Shown piece after piece: positions 1 through 9,071 of a DNA stretch of 45,122 bases; the stretch's first letter is position 1, and the number at the start of each line of letters is the position of its first letter. The stretch comes from Acidobacteriota bacterium (lineage in GTDB: Bacteria; Acidobacteriota; JAAYUB01), in NCBI GenBank assembly GCA_012517875.1, contig JAAYUB010000062.1, forward strand, positions 1 through 45,122. Reading direction: 5' to 3'. A program made the translations under genes and the position numbers. The notes beneath the pieces were generated by a model. That model made no database searches, was not told the DNA's origin, and saw nothing but the letters and a program-made list of their open reading frames with translations.

Positions 1-332
1 CGCAGCGCCGGATACTTCCCCGGATTGACCGATCCCGCCGGGAGGAACAATCTTTGTGTAGAGGTCACGCCTCATGGCACACACCGTTCTCTTCCGCGGC
101 GCGATCAGTGTATACTCGTTTCGACACTTTCAACATACCAGTCACGCAGAACACAAAGGGCGGCCGGAGTTTGAACCGCAACGAGATGGGACGCCTAACA
201 GGCAGATCGTTCCATAGAGACGGATCCTCTGCGTTTCCGCACCGCGGTGGTGCACGCATTGTTTCGGACTTTCAAGGTGATGGGTGGTTGTGGTGAAATG
301 AGACCATCAATCCGATCGGCGAGGAGACACCG
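1..332. other. Left-edge intergenic region
   Basis: No convincing gene is visible here. Short open frames occur on both strands but carry no recognisable motif. One frame closes with TGA at 26-28 and could be the tail of a gene lying to the left, which cannot be judged from eight codons. A lone TATACT at 111-116 resembles a sigma-70 -10 box, but I see no good -35 partner. The Shine-Dalgarno of the next gene (GGCGAGGAGA, about 318-327) lies at the right end. Confidence 0.4.
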
Positions 333-1319
333 ATGGCGACTCGACATTCTCTGATGACTGCGGTGCTGGTGGCGGTGCTGGCCGTGGCTTCGGCGGACGC
401 CGCGGTGGAGCGGCCGGACAAGCCGGTAGCCACGTTTTCCATCGTGGCGCGGGATTCGGGCACCGGCGAGTGGGGCGTCGGCGTGGCGTCGCGCTTCTTC
501 GCCGTGGGCGCGGTGGTGCCGTGGGCCAGGGCGGGTGTCGGCGCCGTGGCCACCCAGTCGTTCATGAACACGACCTTCGGCCCACGGGGACTGGACTTGC
601 TCGCGGCGGGGCTGTCGCCGGAGGAGGTGCTCAAGGTCCTGCTCCGGGTCGATGACAATCCCACCCGCCGCCAGGTGGGGATCGTGGCCGCCGACGGGTC
701 TTCGGCCACCTACACCGGCGCCGACTGCATCCCGTGGGCGGGCGGCCGCCATGGGGCCGACTACGCCGTGCAGGGGAACATCCTCACGGGCGAGGCGGTG
801 GTCGTGTCCATGGAGAAGGCCTTTCTGGAAACCAGGGGCACGCTGGCGGATCGGATCTATGCGGCCCTTGTCGCCGGTGACGCCCAGGGCGGCGACGCCC
901 GGGGCCGCCAGTCGGCGGCCATTCTGGTGGTGCGCGCCGGCGCCGGCTACGGCGGTTACACCGACCGGGCCATCGACATCCGGGTGGACGATCATCCCGA
1001 CCCGTTCGGCGAACTGGGCCGCCTGCTCCGCTTCGGGCAGATGAACTACTGCTGGAACGACGCCTGGACGCTCTTCACGAAGGGGCGCGCCGCCGAGGCG
1101 CTGCCGCCCATGGAAAAGGCGGCCGGCTTGGCGCCGGACAACCCGGAGGTATGCTACGACCTGGCGGTGATCCGGCTGGCCGCCGGGCGCCGGGCCGAGT
1201 CTCTGGAGGCGCTCCGCCGCGCCGTGACGCTCAACCCGAAGCTCAGGGCCCAGGCCCGCGGCGACAAGGATCTGTCCGCTCTGTCGGGCGACGCGGCCTT
1301 CGAGGCGCTCGTGAAGTAG
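333..1319 (+). CDS. Secreted DUF1028 family protein with C-terminal TPR-like segment
   Basis: The 328-residue product has a signal peptide (about 1-23), then a full DUF1028 domain (about 30-235) of the Ntn-hydrolase-like fold. Family-typical stretches are visible: TFSIVARDSGTGEWGVGVAS near the start, ASRFFAVGAVVPWARAGVGA, VATQSFMNTTFGPRGLDLL, GRQSAAILVVR, and the acidic IDIRVDDHPDPFGEL. The last 90 residues contain two helical repeats that look like TPRs (EALPPMEKAAGLAPDNPEV, then ESLEALRRAVTLNPKLR), which is a common DUF1028 extension. The family's biochemical role is not established, so I name none. The start is supported by GAGGAGA a few bases upstream. No hairpin terminator follows; a word array begins 15 bp after the stop. 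Confidence 0.88.
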   Translation: MATRHSLMTAVLVAVLAVASADAAVERPDKPVATFSIVARDSGTGEWGVGVASRFFAVGAVVPWARAGVGAVATQSFMNTTFGPRGLDLLAAGLSPEEVLKVLLRVDDNPTRRQVGIVAADGSSATYTGADCIPWAGGRHGADYAVQGNILTGEAVVVSMEKAFLETRGTLADRIYAALVAGDAQGGDARGRQSAAILVVRAGAGYGGYTDRAIDIRVDDHPDPFGELGRLLRFGQMNYCWNDAWTLFTKGRAAEALPPMEKAAGLAPDNPEVCYDLAVIRLAAGRRAESLEALRRAVTLNPKLRAQARGDKDLSALSGDAAFEALVK

Positions 1320-1333
1320 TCTATCGGCCTTAC

Positions 1334-1444
1334 GGGAACGAGCCTAGAGTTTCGATCACGATTACCTTCACGATTACGATCACGATTACGAATTACGATT
1401 ACGAGTACGAGTACGAGTTCCCAACTCTTATCTCCTATCTCACC
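1334..1444 (-). repeat. Composite short-word array A (convergent gap)
   Basis: This array fills the gap between two convergent genes. Read on the minus strand it starts at the stop codon of the SMP-30-like gene (TGA inside GTGAGGTGAGATAGG). It continues with GAGATAGGAGATAAGAG, then iterates ACTCGT and CGTAAT/TCGTAAT/CGTGAT words, and ends in GGCTCGTTCCCGTA. The block order is the same as in the array at 9864. The step is 6-7 nt and degenerate, so it is neither a perfect microsatellite nor a CRISPR. No ORF or hairpin terminator is evident. Confidence 0.85.
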
Positions 1445-3337
1445 TCACGGTAGCGTATACGCCACCACCCGGTCGTCGGCGAAAGTCGGGATCACCACCA
1501 GGCGCTTCTCGGGCACCCAGGCGAAGTCGGCGATGTTCCAGCCGGCGGTGGTGGCGTCGAGGAGCCGTTCCACGGCGCCGTCGGGCCGCACCCGGTAGAG
1601 CCGTCCCTCGTTGTGCGACACGAGCAGGCCGCCGTCAGGCAGGGCGCACAGGCCGTCGACGACGCCCTCGCCGAGGGTGATCCACGGCCGAAGCTCCTTT
1701 GTCTCCAGATCCACCGCCAGCAGGCCGCCGCTGGCGACGCCGCCCACGATGAGGCGACCGCCGGCTACGCACAGGCCGTTGGGCCGGCCCAGCCGCGGAT
1801 CGGCGAACCATTCCTCCATGCGGCCGTCGACGAAACGGTAGATCGCGTTTTTCGCCGAGTCGGAGATGTACAGCCGGCCGGCGGCGTCGGCGGCGACATC
1901 GTTGGGGAACACCGGCTGCGGGAAGGGGTGGCGGGCCACGATGGCCCGGCCCGGGATGTCGATCTCCACCAGGGCCTGCCGGCCCACGGCGAACAGACGG
2001 TCGCCCACCACCGCCAGGCCGGTGGGATTCTTGATGCCGTCGACCCACACCCGCTCGATGATCCGGCCGTCGACCGACACGACGGAGATGAACTCCAGCC
2101 CCGGCTGCATCACCGCCCGGGTGTAGCCGCTGTAGTTGCTCACGTAGAACACCCCGCGGGCCGCGTCCCACACCGCCGACTCCGGAGTGACGAAGCGGCG
2201 CGGCGTCGCCCAGGCCGCCGCCGCTCCGGGGGCGGAGTAGACCGCGTCCTGGTCGAGGCACAGGAAGCCCCAGCCGCCCATCGCCTCCACCACCAGGAGC
2301 GTCAGCTCGTTGTCGCCCGCCGTGAGGGGCAGGTAGACGGTGTCGAAGGGGCCGAGGATGCCCAGGAATGACGGGTCCCGGCTGGTGTAGGCGCTGTTGC
2401 CGGAGAAGAGCAGCCGGCCGTTGAGGAAGACGTACACCGCGTCGCTGTAGCCCAGCCCCAGTTTCATCGTGCGCGGCGCGGCGGCGCGGAGGATCGTCCG
2501 GGCCAGCACGGCGGCCGGCGCGGCGCCGTCCCGCCGACAGGCGCGGGACAGGTTCACCGTCCCGTCCGGCTCGGCCGCGACGGGGCGCCATTCGGGCGGC
2601 GGCAGGTCGGGCGTGGCCAGGAGCAGGTCCGAGTCGAACCGGCTGGCCGGGTACACCTGGGACACGTCCCATCGGGTGATGGCGCCGGGCCGCTCCGTCA
2701 CCGTCGGCGCCGGGGGGAACACCAGCGTGTCGTCGGCGCGGTAGCGGAAATTGGAAAAGTAGGACGCGCCGTCGTTGAACGTGGTGACGCCGACGGCACC
2801 CCGCGAGACGCCGTGCCCGAGACGGGGGATGACCAGCACCGGCTGGGTCATGTCGTTGAAGAACACGCGGGCCTGCTCTCCCTTGACCTCCAGGCGCAGC
2901 CGGTTCCACTGGCCCGCGGGAATGGCGCCGGCGGCGGTGGCGCCCGGACCGTTGTAGAGTTGCCAGCACGTCTCGCCGTTGAAGGTGGCCGCGTACTGGA
3001 AGGCGTCGTTGTAGTAAGGCGCCCGGTGGGGTCGGATGTAGAACCGCTCGTTCTCCCCTTCGGACTGGATCCGGAAGACCACGCCGGGGTAGCCCCGGCG
3101 CCCCGGGACGCAGGCGATGTCCACCTCGATGACGCCGTTTTCGAACACGACGTCCTTGAGCGTGGCCGTGCCGCACAGGCTCGGCCGGCCCATGTGCTCG
3201 GTCAGCGTGGCGCCGGATTTCTCCCACCGGTCCGAGGCGAATTCCACGGATTCGAACGGCGCCTCCGGCGGATCGGCGGCCAGGCCGATCCCCGCCAGCA
3301 GGCAGAACCAGAAGACCAAACGATAGGCGGTGGTCAT
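1445..3337 (-). CDS. Secreted SMP-30/NHL-type beta-propeller protein with N-terminal LamG-like domain
   Basis: The 630-residue product has a signal peptide (about 1-20). An N-terminal concanavalin-like domain follows (about 27-200), resembling the DUF1080/3-keto-disaccharide hydrolase type: VEFASDRWEKSG, GVIEVDIACVPG, ARVFFNDMTQPVLVI. A central beta-sandwich (about 215-370; VFLNGRLLFSGNSAY) recalls galactose-binding-like jelly rolls. The C-terminal half (about 380-630) is a propeller of the SMP-30/gluconolactonase/NHL type, with repeated blade motifs such as NPTGLAVVGDRLFAV, FPNDVAADAAGRLYISDS and RPNGLCVAGGRLIVGG. Catalytic metal ligands of true gluconolactonases cannot be assigned by eye, so substrate and activity are open. 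AGGAGG lies 8 bp before the chosen ATG; an out-of-frame ATG at 3344 lies nearer to it. Confidence 0.8.
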   Translation of the reverse strand: MTTAYRLVFWFCLLAGIGLAADPPEAPFESVEFASDRWEKSGATLTEHMGRPSLCGTATLKDVVFENGVIEVDIACVPGRRGYPGVVFRIQSEGENERFYIRPHRAPYYNDAFQYAATFNGETCWQLYNGPGATAAGAIPAGQWNRLRLEVKGEQARVFFNDMTQPVLVIPRLGHGVSRGAVGVTTFNDGASYFSNFRYRADDTLVFPPAPTVTERPGAITRWDVSQVYPASRFDSDLLLATPDLPPPEWRPVAAEPDGTVNLSRACRRDGAAPAAVLARTILRAAAPRTMKLGLGYSDAVYVFLNGRLLFSGNSAYTSRDPSFLGILGPFDTVYLPLTAGDNELTLLVVEAMGGWGFLCLDQDAVYSAPGAAAAWATPRRFVTPESAVWDAARGVFYVSNYSGYTRAVMQPGLEFISVVSVDGRIIERVWVDGIKNPTGLAVVGDRLFAVGRQALVEIDIPGRAIVARHPFPQPVFPNDVAADAAGRLYISDSAKNAIYRFVDGRMEEWFADPRLGRPNGLCVAGGRLIVGGVASGGLLAVDLETKELRPWITLGEGVVDGLCALPDGGLLVSHNEGRLYRVRPDGAVERLLDATTAGWNIADFAWVPEKRLVVIPTFADDRVVAYTLP

Positions 3338-3707
3338 GAGTCATTCCTCCTCAGGCGGGTCGCGTCGCCCGGTTGACCCGGGGCGTCGGCTCCGGGTAGA
3401 TGCCCCGCTCGGTGTCCCGCCGGATCGGGGCGGCGACATGCCTGTCCCGGCTTTGCTGGAACGGTATACGGAACCGAGCCGCTCATGGTTTGCCTGCGGA
3501 CGAATACCCGCCGGTCGGCTTCGCGGCCTTCGTCCCGGCGCGGCACGTCACCGCCGGATGCCCGGGTGTCTGACGGAAACGGCGAATATTTCTCTCCGCC
3601 TGAGAACCCGGCGGTCGCGGGATGCGTACAAGTGACTTGAGCCGGAACAATCTGTCACCCGATATTCCATGACGGATAACAACCAAATTCCGAGGAGGTT
3701 TCCATCC
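3338..3707. promoter_or_regulatory. Divergent promoter region between SMP-30-like gene and tricorn protease
   Basis: This is 370 bp between two divergent genes with no convincing ORF and none of the short-word arrays found in other gaps. A weak sigma-70-like candidate for the rightward gene is TTGAGC (3637-3642), an 18-bp spacer and GATATT (3661-3666), four of six matches each. The strong Shine-Dalgarno CGAGGAGG (3691-3698) precedes the ATG at 3708. The promoter call is low confidence; the absence of arrays is directly visible. Confidence 0.3.
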
Positions 3708-6700
3708 ATGAGGCGCATCGTGTGGTTTACGCTCGCGGCGGTTCTATGCGCCGCAGCGTTCGCAGCGACGGCCGACACGAGGCTGTTGCATCATCCGGAT
3801 ATCCACGGCGACCAGGTGGTCTTCACCTATGCCGGCGACCTGTGGATCGTCTCCAGCCAGGGCGGCACGGCCCGCAAGCTCACCACCTACCCGGGCCAGG
3901 AGCGCTTTCCCAAATTTTCGCCCGACGGCCGCAGCGTGGCCTTCACCGGCGACTACGACGGCAATAACGATGTCTTCGTGATCCCCGCCGCCGGCGGCGA
4001 GCCGCGGCGCCTGACCTACCACCCCGGCGACGACGGCATGCTCGACTGGTATCCCGACGGCCAGGCCGTGCTGTTCCGCTCCGGCCGGGCCTCGTTCTGG
4101 AACCGGTTCAACCGCCTGTTCAAGGTCTCCATTGACGGCGGCCTTCCCGAGATCCTGCCGCTGCCCACCGGCGAATTGAGCTCGCTCAACGCCGACGGCA
4201 CCAAGCTGGCATACAACCGCATGGGCACCGAATTCCGGACCTGGAAGCGGTACCGCGGCGGCATGGCCCCCGACATCTGGATCTACGACCTGGTTGCCAA
4301 CACCGCCGAGGTGATCGCCCCGAGCGACGCCAACGACCTGTTTCCCATGTGGCAGGGCGACACCATCTACTTTGTCTCCGACCGGGGCGCCGTCAAGGTG
4401 CAGAACCTGTATGCCTACGACCTGAAGACGAAGAAGGTCCGCGCACTCACTGACTACAAGGAGTACGACGTTCAGTGGCCCGGGATCGGACCCGGGGCCA
4501 TCGTCTATGAAAACGGCGGCTACCTGTACATCATGGACCTGAAGACCGAAAAATCCCGCAAGCTCTCTGTCGAAGTGCGCGGTGAAAACCTGGCCGCCCG
4601 GCCCGTGATCAAGAACGTGAGCGACTGCATCCATGGCTTCGGGCTGTCCCCGACCGGCGTACGGGCCCTGTTCGAAGCCCGCGGCGACATCTTCACCGTC
4701 CCGGCCAAGAAGGGGGAGATCCGCAACCTGACCCGCACCCCCGGCATCCGCGAGCGGGATCCGGCCTGGAGCCCCAACGGCAAATGGGTCGCCTACTTCT
4801 CGGACGCCAGCGGCGAATACGAGATCTACCTCCGGCCGGCGGACGGCAAGGGCGAGGCGACCCAACTGACCAAGGGCTCGCGGATCTGGTATCAGAACCT
4901 CGCCTGGAGCCCGGACAGCCAGAAGCTGCTGCTGTCCGACGCGGCGGTGAATCTGTATTACATCGATATCGAGAAGAAGGAACTGGTCAAGGTGGACCAC
5001 GGTCAGTATGAAGGCTTCTCCAATTTCATCACCGGCGTCTGGAGTCCCGACTCCAAGTGGATCGCCTACGACAAAGCGTCGGCCAACGGCCTCGACTCCA
5101 TCTACCTCTACTCCCTGGCCGACAACAAGAGCCACAAGATCACCGGCGACATGACCGACGACAGCGCGCCGGCATGGGACCCGGAGGGCCGCTATCTCTA
5201 CTTCGTGGCCAACCGCGAGTTCAACTACTCGTTCAGCGCCATCGAGTTCATGCATTACCACTACAACCCCGGCAAAATCGTCGCCGTGACGCTGCAGGCG
5301 GACACCCCGTCCCCGTTCATCCCCGAAAGCGATGAGGAGAAGGTGGTCGAGGAAAAACCGAAGGACGGCGACAAACCGGCCGAGGGCGGCAAGCCTGCCG
5401 ACGGCGAGAAAACGGCCGACGCCAAGCCGGCCGAGGCCAAGGACGGCGCCGCCAAGGCGGACAAGGACAAGCCCAAGACCGTCGAGATCAAGATCGACTT
5501 CGAGGGGTTGGAAAACCGGATCATCGACCTGCCGGTTCCCGACGGCAACTACGTGGGCATCGTCCCCGACAAGGAGCAGGTGTTCTTCGCCTCCGTCGGC
5601 GTGCCCGGTTCCGGGGCGCAGGGCGCCACCCTGCAGGTGTACGATCTGAAGAAGCGCGAGCTCAAGACGGTCATCGGCGGCGTCAACGGCGTGTCGTTCT
5701 CCTTCGACGTGAAGAAGATCCTGGTGCAGCAGGGCGGCGGTTACGCCATCATCGACGCCAAGCCGGACCAGAAGCCCACGGACCGGCTGAACCTGGCCGA
5801 AATGAAGATGACCGTGGATCCGCGCGCGGAGTGGCCGGAGATCTACACCGACGCCTGGCGCATCACCCGCGACTTCTTTTACGACCCCAACATGCACGGC
5901 GTCGACTGGGCGATGATCAAGGAGCGCTACGGCGCCATGCTGCCCGACGTGGCCCACCGGGACGATTTGAACTACCTCATCGGCGAGATGATCGCCGAGC
6001 TCAACAGCTCCCACACCTACCGCGGCGGCGGCGACTACCCGGAGGTGCCGCGGCTGGGCGTCGGCCTGCTGGGCTGCGACTTCGAGCTGGACGCCGCCAG
6101 CGGCCGCTACCGCATCGCCCGAATCTATCCCGGGCAGAACTGGGATCCGACCCGTCGCGGACCGCTCGCCCAGCCGGGACTCAAGGTGAAGGAGGGCGAC
6201 TACCTCCTCGCCGTCAACGGACAGCCCCTCAAGCACCCCACCAACCCGTACGCCCTGCTGGCCAACACGGCGGGAAAGGCGATCCCCCTGACCGTCAACG
6301 CGCAACCGACGGATGAGGGCGCGACGGAGATCGTCGTCACCCCCGTGGCCAACGAGCTCATGCTGCGCTACCGTTACTGGGTGGACGCCAACCGCCGCAA
6401 GGTGGAAGAAGCCACCGGCGGCCGCGTGGGCTACCTCCACATGGCCGCCACCGCCGAACCCGGCGTCGAGGGCTTCAGCCGCGACTTCTACCCGCAGGTG
6501 CGCAAAGACGCGCTGATCATCGACCTGCGCTACAACTCCGGTGGGCACATTCCCGACATGTACATGAGCCGGTTGGACCGCAAGCCGCTGGGATTGTGGG
6601 CCACGCGTTACACCGACCCCACCGTCATCCCGGCAGCGACCCACTACGGTCCCAAGGTCTGTCTGGCCAACGGCTACTCCGGCTCGGGCGGCGACGCCTT

Positions 6701-7025
6701 CCCGTACTTCTTCCGCAAGTCGGGACTGGGCAAGCTCATCGGCACCCGCACCTGGGGCGGCCTCATCGGCCTGAGCGGCACGCCGCCGCTCATGGACAAC
6801 GGCGGCGTGCAGATCGCCGACTTCTCCTTCTACAATACCGACGGCGAGTGGGACGTCGAGGGGAAGGGCGTCTCGCCGGACATCGAGGTGGACGACCGGC
6901 CCGACCTGGTGGTGGCCGGCCACGATCCGTGCCTCGAGAAGGCCATCGAGGTGCTCATCGAGGAGCTGAAAACGTACAAACAGCCGAAGCTGCCCATCCG
7001 GCCGCCGAAGAACCCGGTCCGCTGA
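3708..7025 (+). CDS. Tricorn-type S41 protease, copy 1
   Basis: This secreted self-compartmentalising protease homologue is 1105 residues long. After a signal peptide (MRRIVWFTLAAVLCAAAFA) come two beta-propeller regions with WD40-like TolB blades (SPDGRSVAFTGDYDGNNDVF, WSPNGKWVAYFSDASGEY, WSPDSKWIAYDK). A Lys/Pro/Ala/Glu-rich linker follows (about 540-593), then the C1 helical domain, a PDZ domain (about 800-890) and the S41 catalytic core. The tricorn tetrad is present: Ser768-His769 in NSSHTY, Ser993 in YSGSGGDAFPYF, and Glu1051 in DVEGKGVSPDIEV. Gly occupies the position after the nucleophile, where the archaeal enzyme has Asp. The ATG at 3708 is preferred over 3669 because AGGAGG precedes it at normal spacing and the signal peptide then starts the protein. 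A perfect terminator follows. The second copy is at 39807. Confidence 0.93.
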   Translation: MRRIVWFTLAAVLCAAAFAATADTRLLHHPDIHGDQVVFTYAGDLWIVSSQGGTARKLTTYPGQERFPKFSPDGRSVAFTGDYDGNNDVFVIPAAGGEPRRLTYHPGDDGMLDWYPDGQAVLFRSGRASFWNRFNRLFKVSIDGGLPEILPLPTGELSSLNADGTKLAYNRMGTEFRTWKRYRGGMAPDIWIYDLVANTAEVIAPSDANDLFPMWQGDTIYFVSDRGAVKVQNLYAYDLKTKKVRALTDYKEYDVQWPGIGPGAIVYENGGYLYIMDLKTEKSRKLSVEVRGENLAARPVIKNVSDCIHGFGLSPTGVRALFEARGDIFTVPAKKGEIRNLTRTPGIRERDPAWSPNGKWVAYFSDASGEYEIYLRPADGKGEATQLTKGSRIWYQNLAWSPDSQKLLLSDAAVNLYYIDIEKKELVKVDHGQYEGFSNFITGVWSPDSKWIAYDKASANGLDSIYLYSLADNKSHKITGDMTDDSAPAWDPEGRYLYFVANREFNYSFSAIEFMHYHYNPGKIVAVTLQADTPSPFIPESDEEKVVEEKPKDGDKPAEGGKPADGEKTADAKPAEAKDGAAKADKDKPKTVEIKIDFEGLENRIIDLPVPDGNYVGIVPDKEQVFFASVGVPGSGAQGATLQVYDLKKRELKTVIGGVNGVSFSFDVKKILVQQGGGYAIIDAKPDQKPTDRLNLAEMKMTVDPRAEWPEIYTDAWRITRDFFYDPNMHGVDWAMIKERYGAMLPDVAHRDDLNYLIGEMIAELNSSHTYRGGGDYPEVPRLGVGLLGCDFELDAASGRYRIARIYPGQNWDPTRRGPLAQPGLKVKEGDYLLAVNGQPLKHPTNPYALLANTAGKAIPLTVNAQPTDEGATEIVVTPVANELMLRYRYWVDANRRKVEEATGGRVGYLHMAATAEPGVEGFSRDFYPQVRKDALIIDLRYNSGGHIPDMYMSRLDRKPLGLWATRYTDPTVIPAATHYGPKVCLANGYSGSGGDAFPYFFRKSGLGKLIGTRTWGGLIGLSGTPPLMDNGGVQIADFSFYNTDGEWDVEGKGVSPDIEVDDRPDLVVAGHDPCLEKAIEVLIEELKTYKQPKLPIRPPKNPVR

Positions 7026-7053
7026 CGGCGGATTCCCATCGCCCGCACCATCC

Positions 7054-7087
7054 GGCGGCGCCCCTCCCGGGGCGCCGCCTTTTTTTT
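7054..7087 (+). terminator. Intrinsic terminator after tricorn gene 1
   Basis: A perfect 11-bp stem, GGCGGCGCCCC (7054-7064) with GGGGCGCCGCC (7069-7079), encloses the four-base loop TCCC and is followed by eight T residues. It lies 28 bp after the stop codon. Confidence 0.93.
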
Positions 7088-7167
7088 CAAGCGCCGCGGC
7101 CGCAGGATTGGATATAATCCGGTCAGATCGCGAACGGATCCGATCCTGCTCCGGAGTGGAGGTAACG

Positions 7168-8127
7168 ATGAAACGCGCGTGGGCTCTGTGGCTGACGGCG
7201 GGAATGCTGCTGGCGGGCGCGGCGGCCGGCCAGGAGGCGGCCGTGGCGGTGACCATCAACGGCGACAATTATTCCATCGACGGAACGGTCATCCGGCAGA
7301 CCTCATCGTCGTTCTTCGGCGACGGCGTGCTGCGGATAGCCGTGGTGACCTGCATCGAGGCGCACCACAAGAACGTCCAGGCGGTGGCCGAGAAGATGAA
7401 ACCGGCCAAGCCGGACCTGATCGTCGTGGCCGGCGATACCTATGCGAACGACCTGACCGCGGTCCGGCCGGTCTATCCCTCCTTCGATGCCGATGCGGCC
7501 GAGATGGAAAAGGCCCTCCGGCCCCTGGCGGCCCTGGGTGTGCCGGTGCTGGTGATCCCCGGCCACATGGAGATCCGGCCGGTCTACGCCGAAGCGTTCA
7601 AGCGGTTGCAGAAGAAAGGATGCTCCAACGTCCTTGACCTGAATGGCAAGGTCGCCGATTTCCAGGGCGTGAACCTGGTGGGTCTCGGCGGCTACCACCT
7701 GCGGGAATTCAAGGCGGCCTCGGGCAAGCCGATGTGGGTGCTCCCACCCGAAGGGTTCCTGCTCGAGAAGGCGCAGTACGAGGCTGCGGCCGCCTCCATC
7801 CGGCAGCTGCTGCCCCAGGGCGAACCCGTCGTCCTGGTGACCCACGGACCGCCGCGCACCGACACGTCCCTGGATCTCGTCGTCGGCGTCGGCCAGGCGG
7901 GCGACACCGCCCTGGCGGAACTGCTGAAGGCCCTGCCGGCGGACGGGCCGCCGGTGATCAACGTGCACGGGCATCTCCACGAGCGGGGCGGCGAATCGTG
8001 CACCGCGTTCCCCGCCGGGCCGTCGTGGAACGCCGCCTCCGTCACGCTGACCAAAAACCCGCGGGCGCCGAACCTGCTCATGGTGGTGGTGACGCCGGAC
8101 GGCCGCGTGGCCGCCAAGTACTTCTGA
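7168..8127 (+). CDS. Secreted calcineurin-like metallophosphoesterase, divergent motif I
   Basis: The 319-residue product has a signal peptide (about 1-22) and a calcineurin-like phosphoesterase fold. Visible metal-site motifs are AGDTYAND (Asp near 90), PGHMEIRP (His133, where the family has the Asn of GNHE), VTHGPP (His226) and HGHLHERG (His267, His269, His271). The usual first motif D-x-H is not recognisable: the equivalent strand reads VVTCIEAHHKN (Thr61-Cys62, His66-His67). Metal coordination may therefore differ and activity is uncertain. The start at 7168 is preferred over an in-frame ATG at 7108 because TGGAGGT precedes it and the signal peptide begins there. It is 32 bp upstream of the DHDPS-family gene on the same strand and probably cotranscribed. 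Confidence 0.78.
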   Translation: MKRAWALWLTAGMLLAGAAAGQEAAVAVTINGDNYSIDGTVIRQTSSSFFGDGVLRIAVVTCIEAHHKNVQAVAEKMKPAKPDLIVVAGDTYANDLTAVRPVYPSFDADAAEMEKALRPLAALGVPVLVIPGHMEIRPVYAEAFKRLQKKGCSNVLDLNGKVADFQGVNLVGLGGYHLREFKAASGKPMWVLPPEGFLLEKAQYEAAAASIRQLLPQGEPVVLVTHGPPRTDTSLDLVVGVGQAGDTALAELLKALPADGPPVINVHGHLHERGGESCTAFPAGPSWNAASVTLTKNPRAPNLLMVVVTPDGRVAAKYF

Positions 8128-8159
8128 CGCGTCCGGCGGCCGTTGCAAAGGATAGTGGC

Positions 8160-9071
8160 ATGATGACAGTTCAGGGTGTGTTTTCGGTGCTGCCCACGCC
8201 GTTCACCCCCGACGATCGGGTGGATACGGACAGCCTCAAACGGGTGGTGGAACTGTACCTGGCCGCGGGCGTGAACGGCCTCACCATCCTCGGCGTGACC
8301 AGCGAAGCGGTCAAGCTCACCGACGCCGAGCGGCGCCTGGTCCAGGACACGGTGCTGGCTCACACCGCCGGCCGCGTACCGGTGGTGGCAGGCGCCACGG
8401 CCGCCGGCACGGCCGCCGCCGCGGACTACGCCCGGGCGGCGAAGGCCGCGGGCGCCGCGGCGGTCATGGTCAGCCCGCCGCGCATGCCCAAGCTGAACTC
8501 GGAGACCGTCCTGCGCCACTACCGGGAACTGGCGGCGGCGGTGGAGATCCCCATCGTGCTCCAGGACTACCCGCCGGTTTCGGGTTATACCATGGAGCCG
8601 GCGCTGCTGGCCCGCATCGCCCGCGAGGTGCCGGCGGTGCAGGCCATCAAGCTGGAGGATGCGCCCACGCCGTTCAAGACGGCCCGTATCCGCGAGCAGC
8701 TCCAGGGGCACCGGACGGCGATTCTCGGCGGTCTCGGCGGGATGTATCTCCTCGAGGAGCTCCTCGCCGGCGCCGACGGGGCCATGACCGGTTTCGCCTA
8801 TCCCGAGGTGCTGGTGGAGGTGGTCCGCCGCTTCCACGCCGGCCGGCGGACGGAGGCGGCCGACGCGTTCTACGCATTCGTGGCCCTGATGCGGTTTGAG
8901 TTCCAGGAGGGAATCGGACTGGCCATCCGCAAGGAGATCCTGCACCGGCGGGGCGCCATCGCCCACCCGGCGGTGCGGCCGCCCGGGGCGGCGCTGGACG
9001 CCGTCACCCGCAAGGCGTTGGACAGCGTGTTGCAATGGATCTGCACGAAACAGGGGGCCGCATGGATCTAG
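8160..9071 (+). CDS. DHDPS/N-acetylneuraminate lyase family aldolase
   Basis: The 303-residue class I aldolase is of the DapA/NanA type, a cytoplasmic TIM barrel using a Schiff-base lysine. Visible landmarks are FSVLPTPFTPDD at the start, GVTSEAVKLTDAER in the GTTGE loop (here GVTSE), Tyr137 in LQDYPP, Lys164 in QAIKLED, and GGLGGMYLLEELLAGADG. The start at 8160 (ATGATG) follows AAAGGA at normal spacing; the longer open frame upstream lies over the previous gene. Its 3' end overlaps the next gene by 10 bp. True dihydrodipicolinate synthases usually have GTTGE, so I favour a catabolic lyase or deaminase. The family includes the pyrroline-4-hydroxy-2-carboxylate deaminase of aerobic hydroxyproline catabolism, notable because a hydroxyproline-type glycyl radical enzyme lies 4 kb away. 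The substrate is not provable here. Confidence 0.85.
   Translation: MMTVQGVFSVLPTPFTPDDRVDTDSLKRVVELYLAAGVNGLTILGVTSEAVKLTDAERRLVQDTVLAHTAGRVPVVAGATAAGTAAAADYARAAKAAGAAAVMVSPPRMPKLNSETVLRHYRELAAAVEIPIVLQDYPPVSGYTMEPALLARIAREVPAVQAIKLEDAPTPFKTARIREQLQGHRTAILGGLGGMYLLEELLAGADGAMTGFAYPEVLVEVVRRFHAGRRTEAADAFYAFVALMRFEFQEGIGLAIRKEILHRRGAIAHPAVRPPGAALDAVTRKALDSVLQWICTKQGAAWI

Noticed and set aside
1-300. Short open frames on both strands at the left edge
   Set aside because: They show no ribosome binding site, domain or conserved motif, and they overlap each other.
1353-1430. Small peptide with ITITITNYDYEYEYEF-like sequence as a real C-terminal or stand-alone protein
   Set aside because: This residue pattern is the translation of the TCGTAAT-type DNA repeat, recurs in several frames and gaps, and has no supporting start context.
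3744-7268. Very long open frame on the minus strand opposite tricorn copy 1
   Set aside because: Its composition (Val/Gly/Ala/Asp/His-rich) is the antisense shadow of a G+C-rich gene; the plus-strand frame has a clear domain structure and catalytic motifs.
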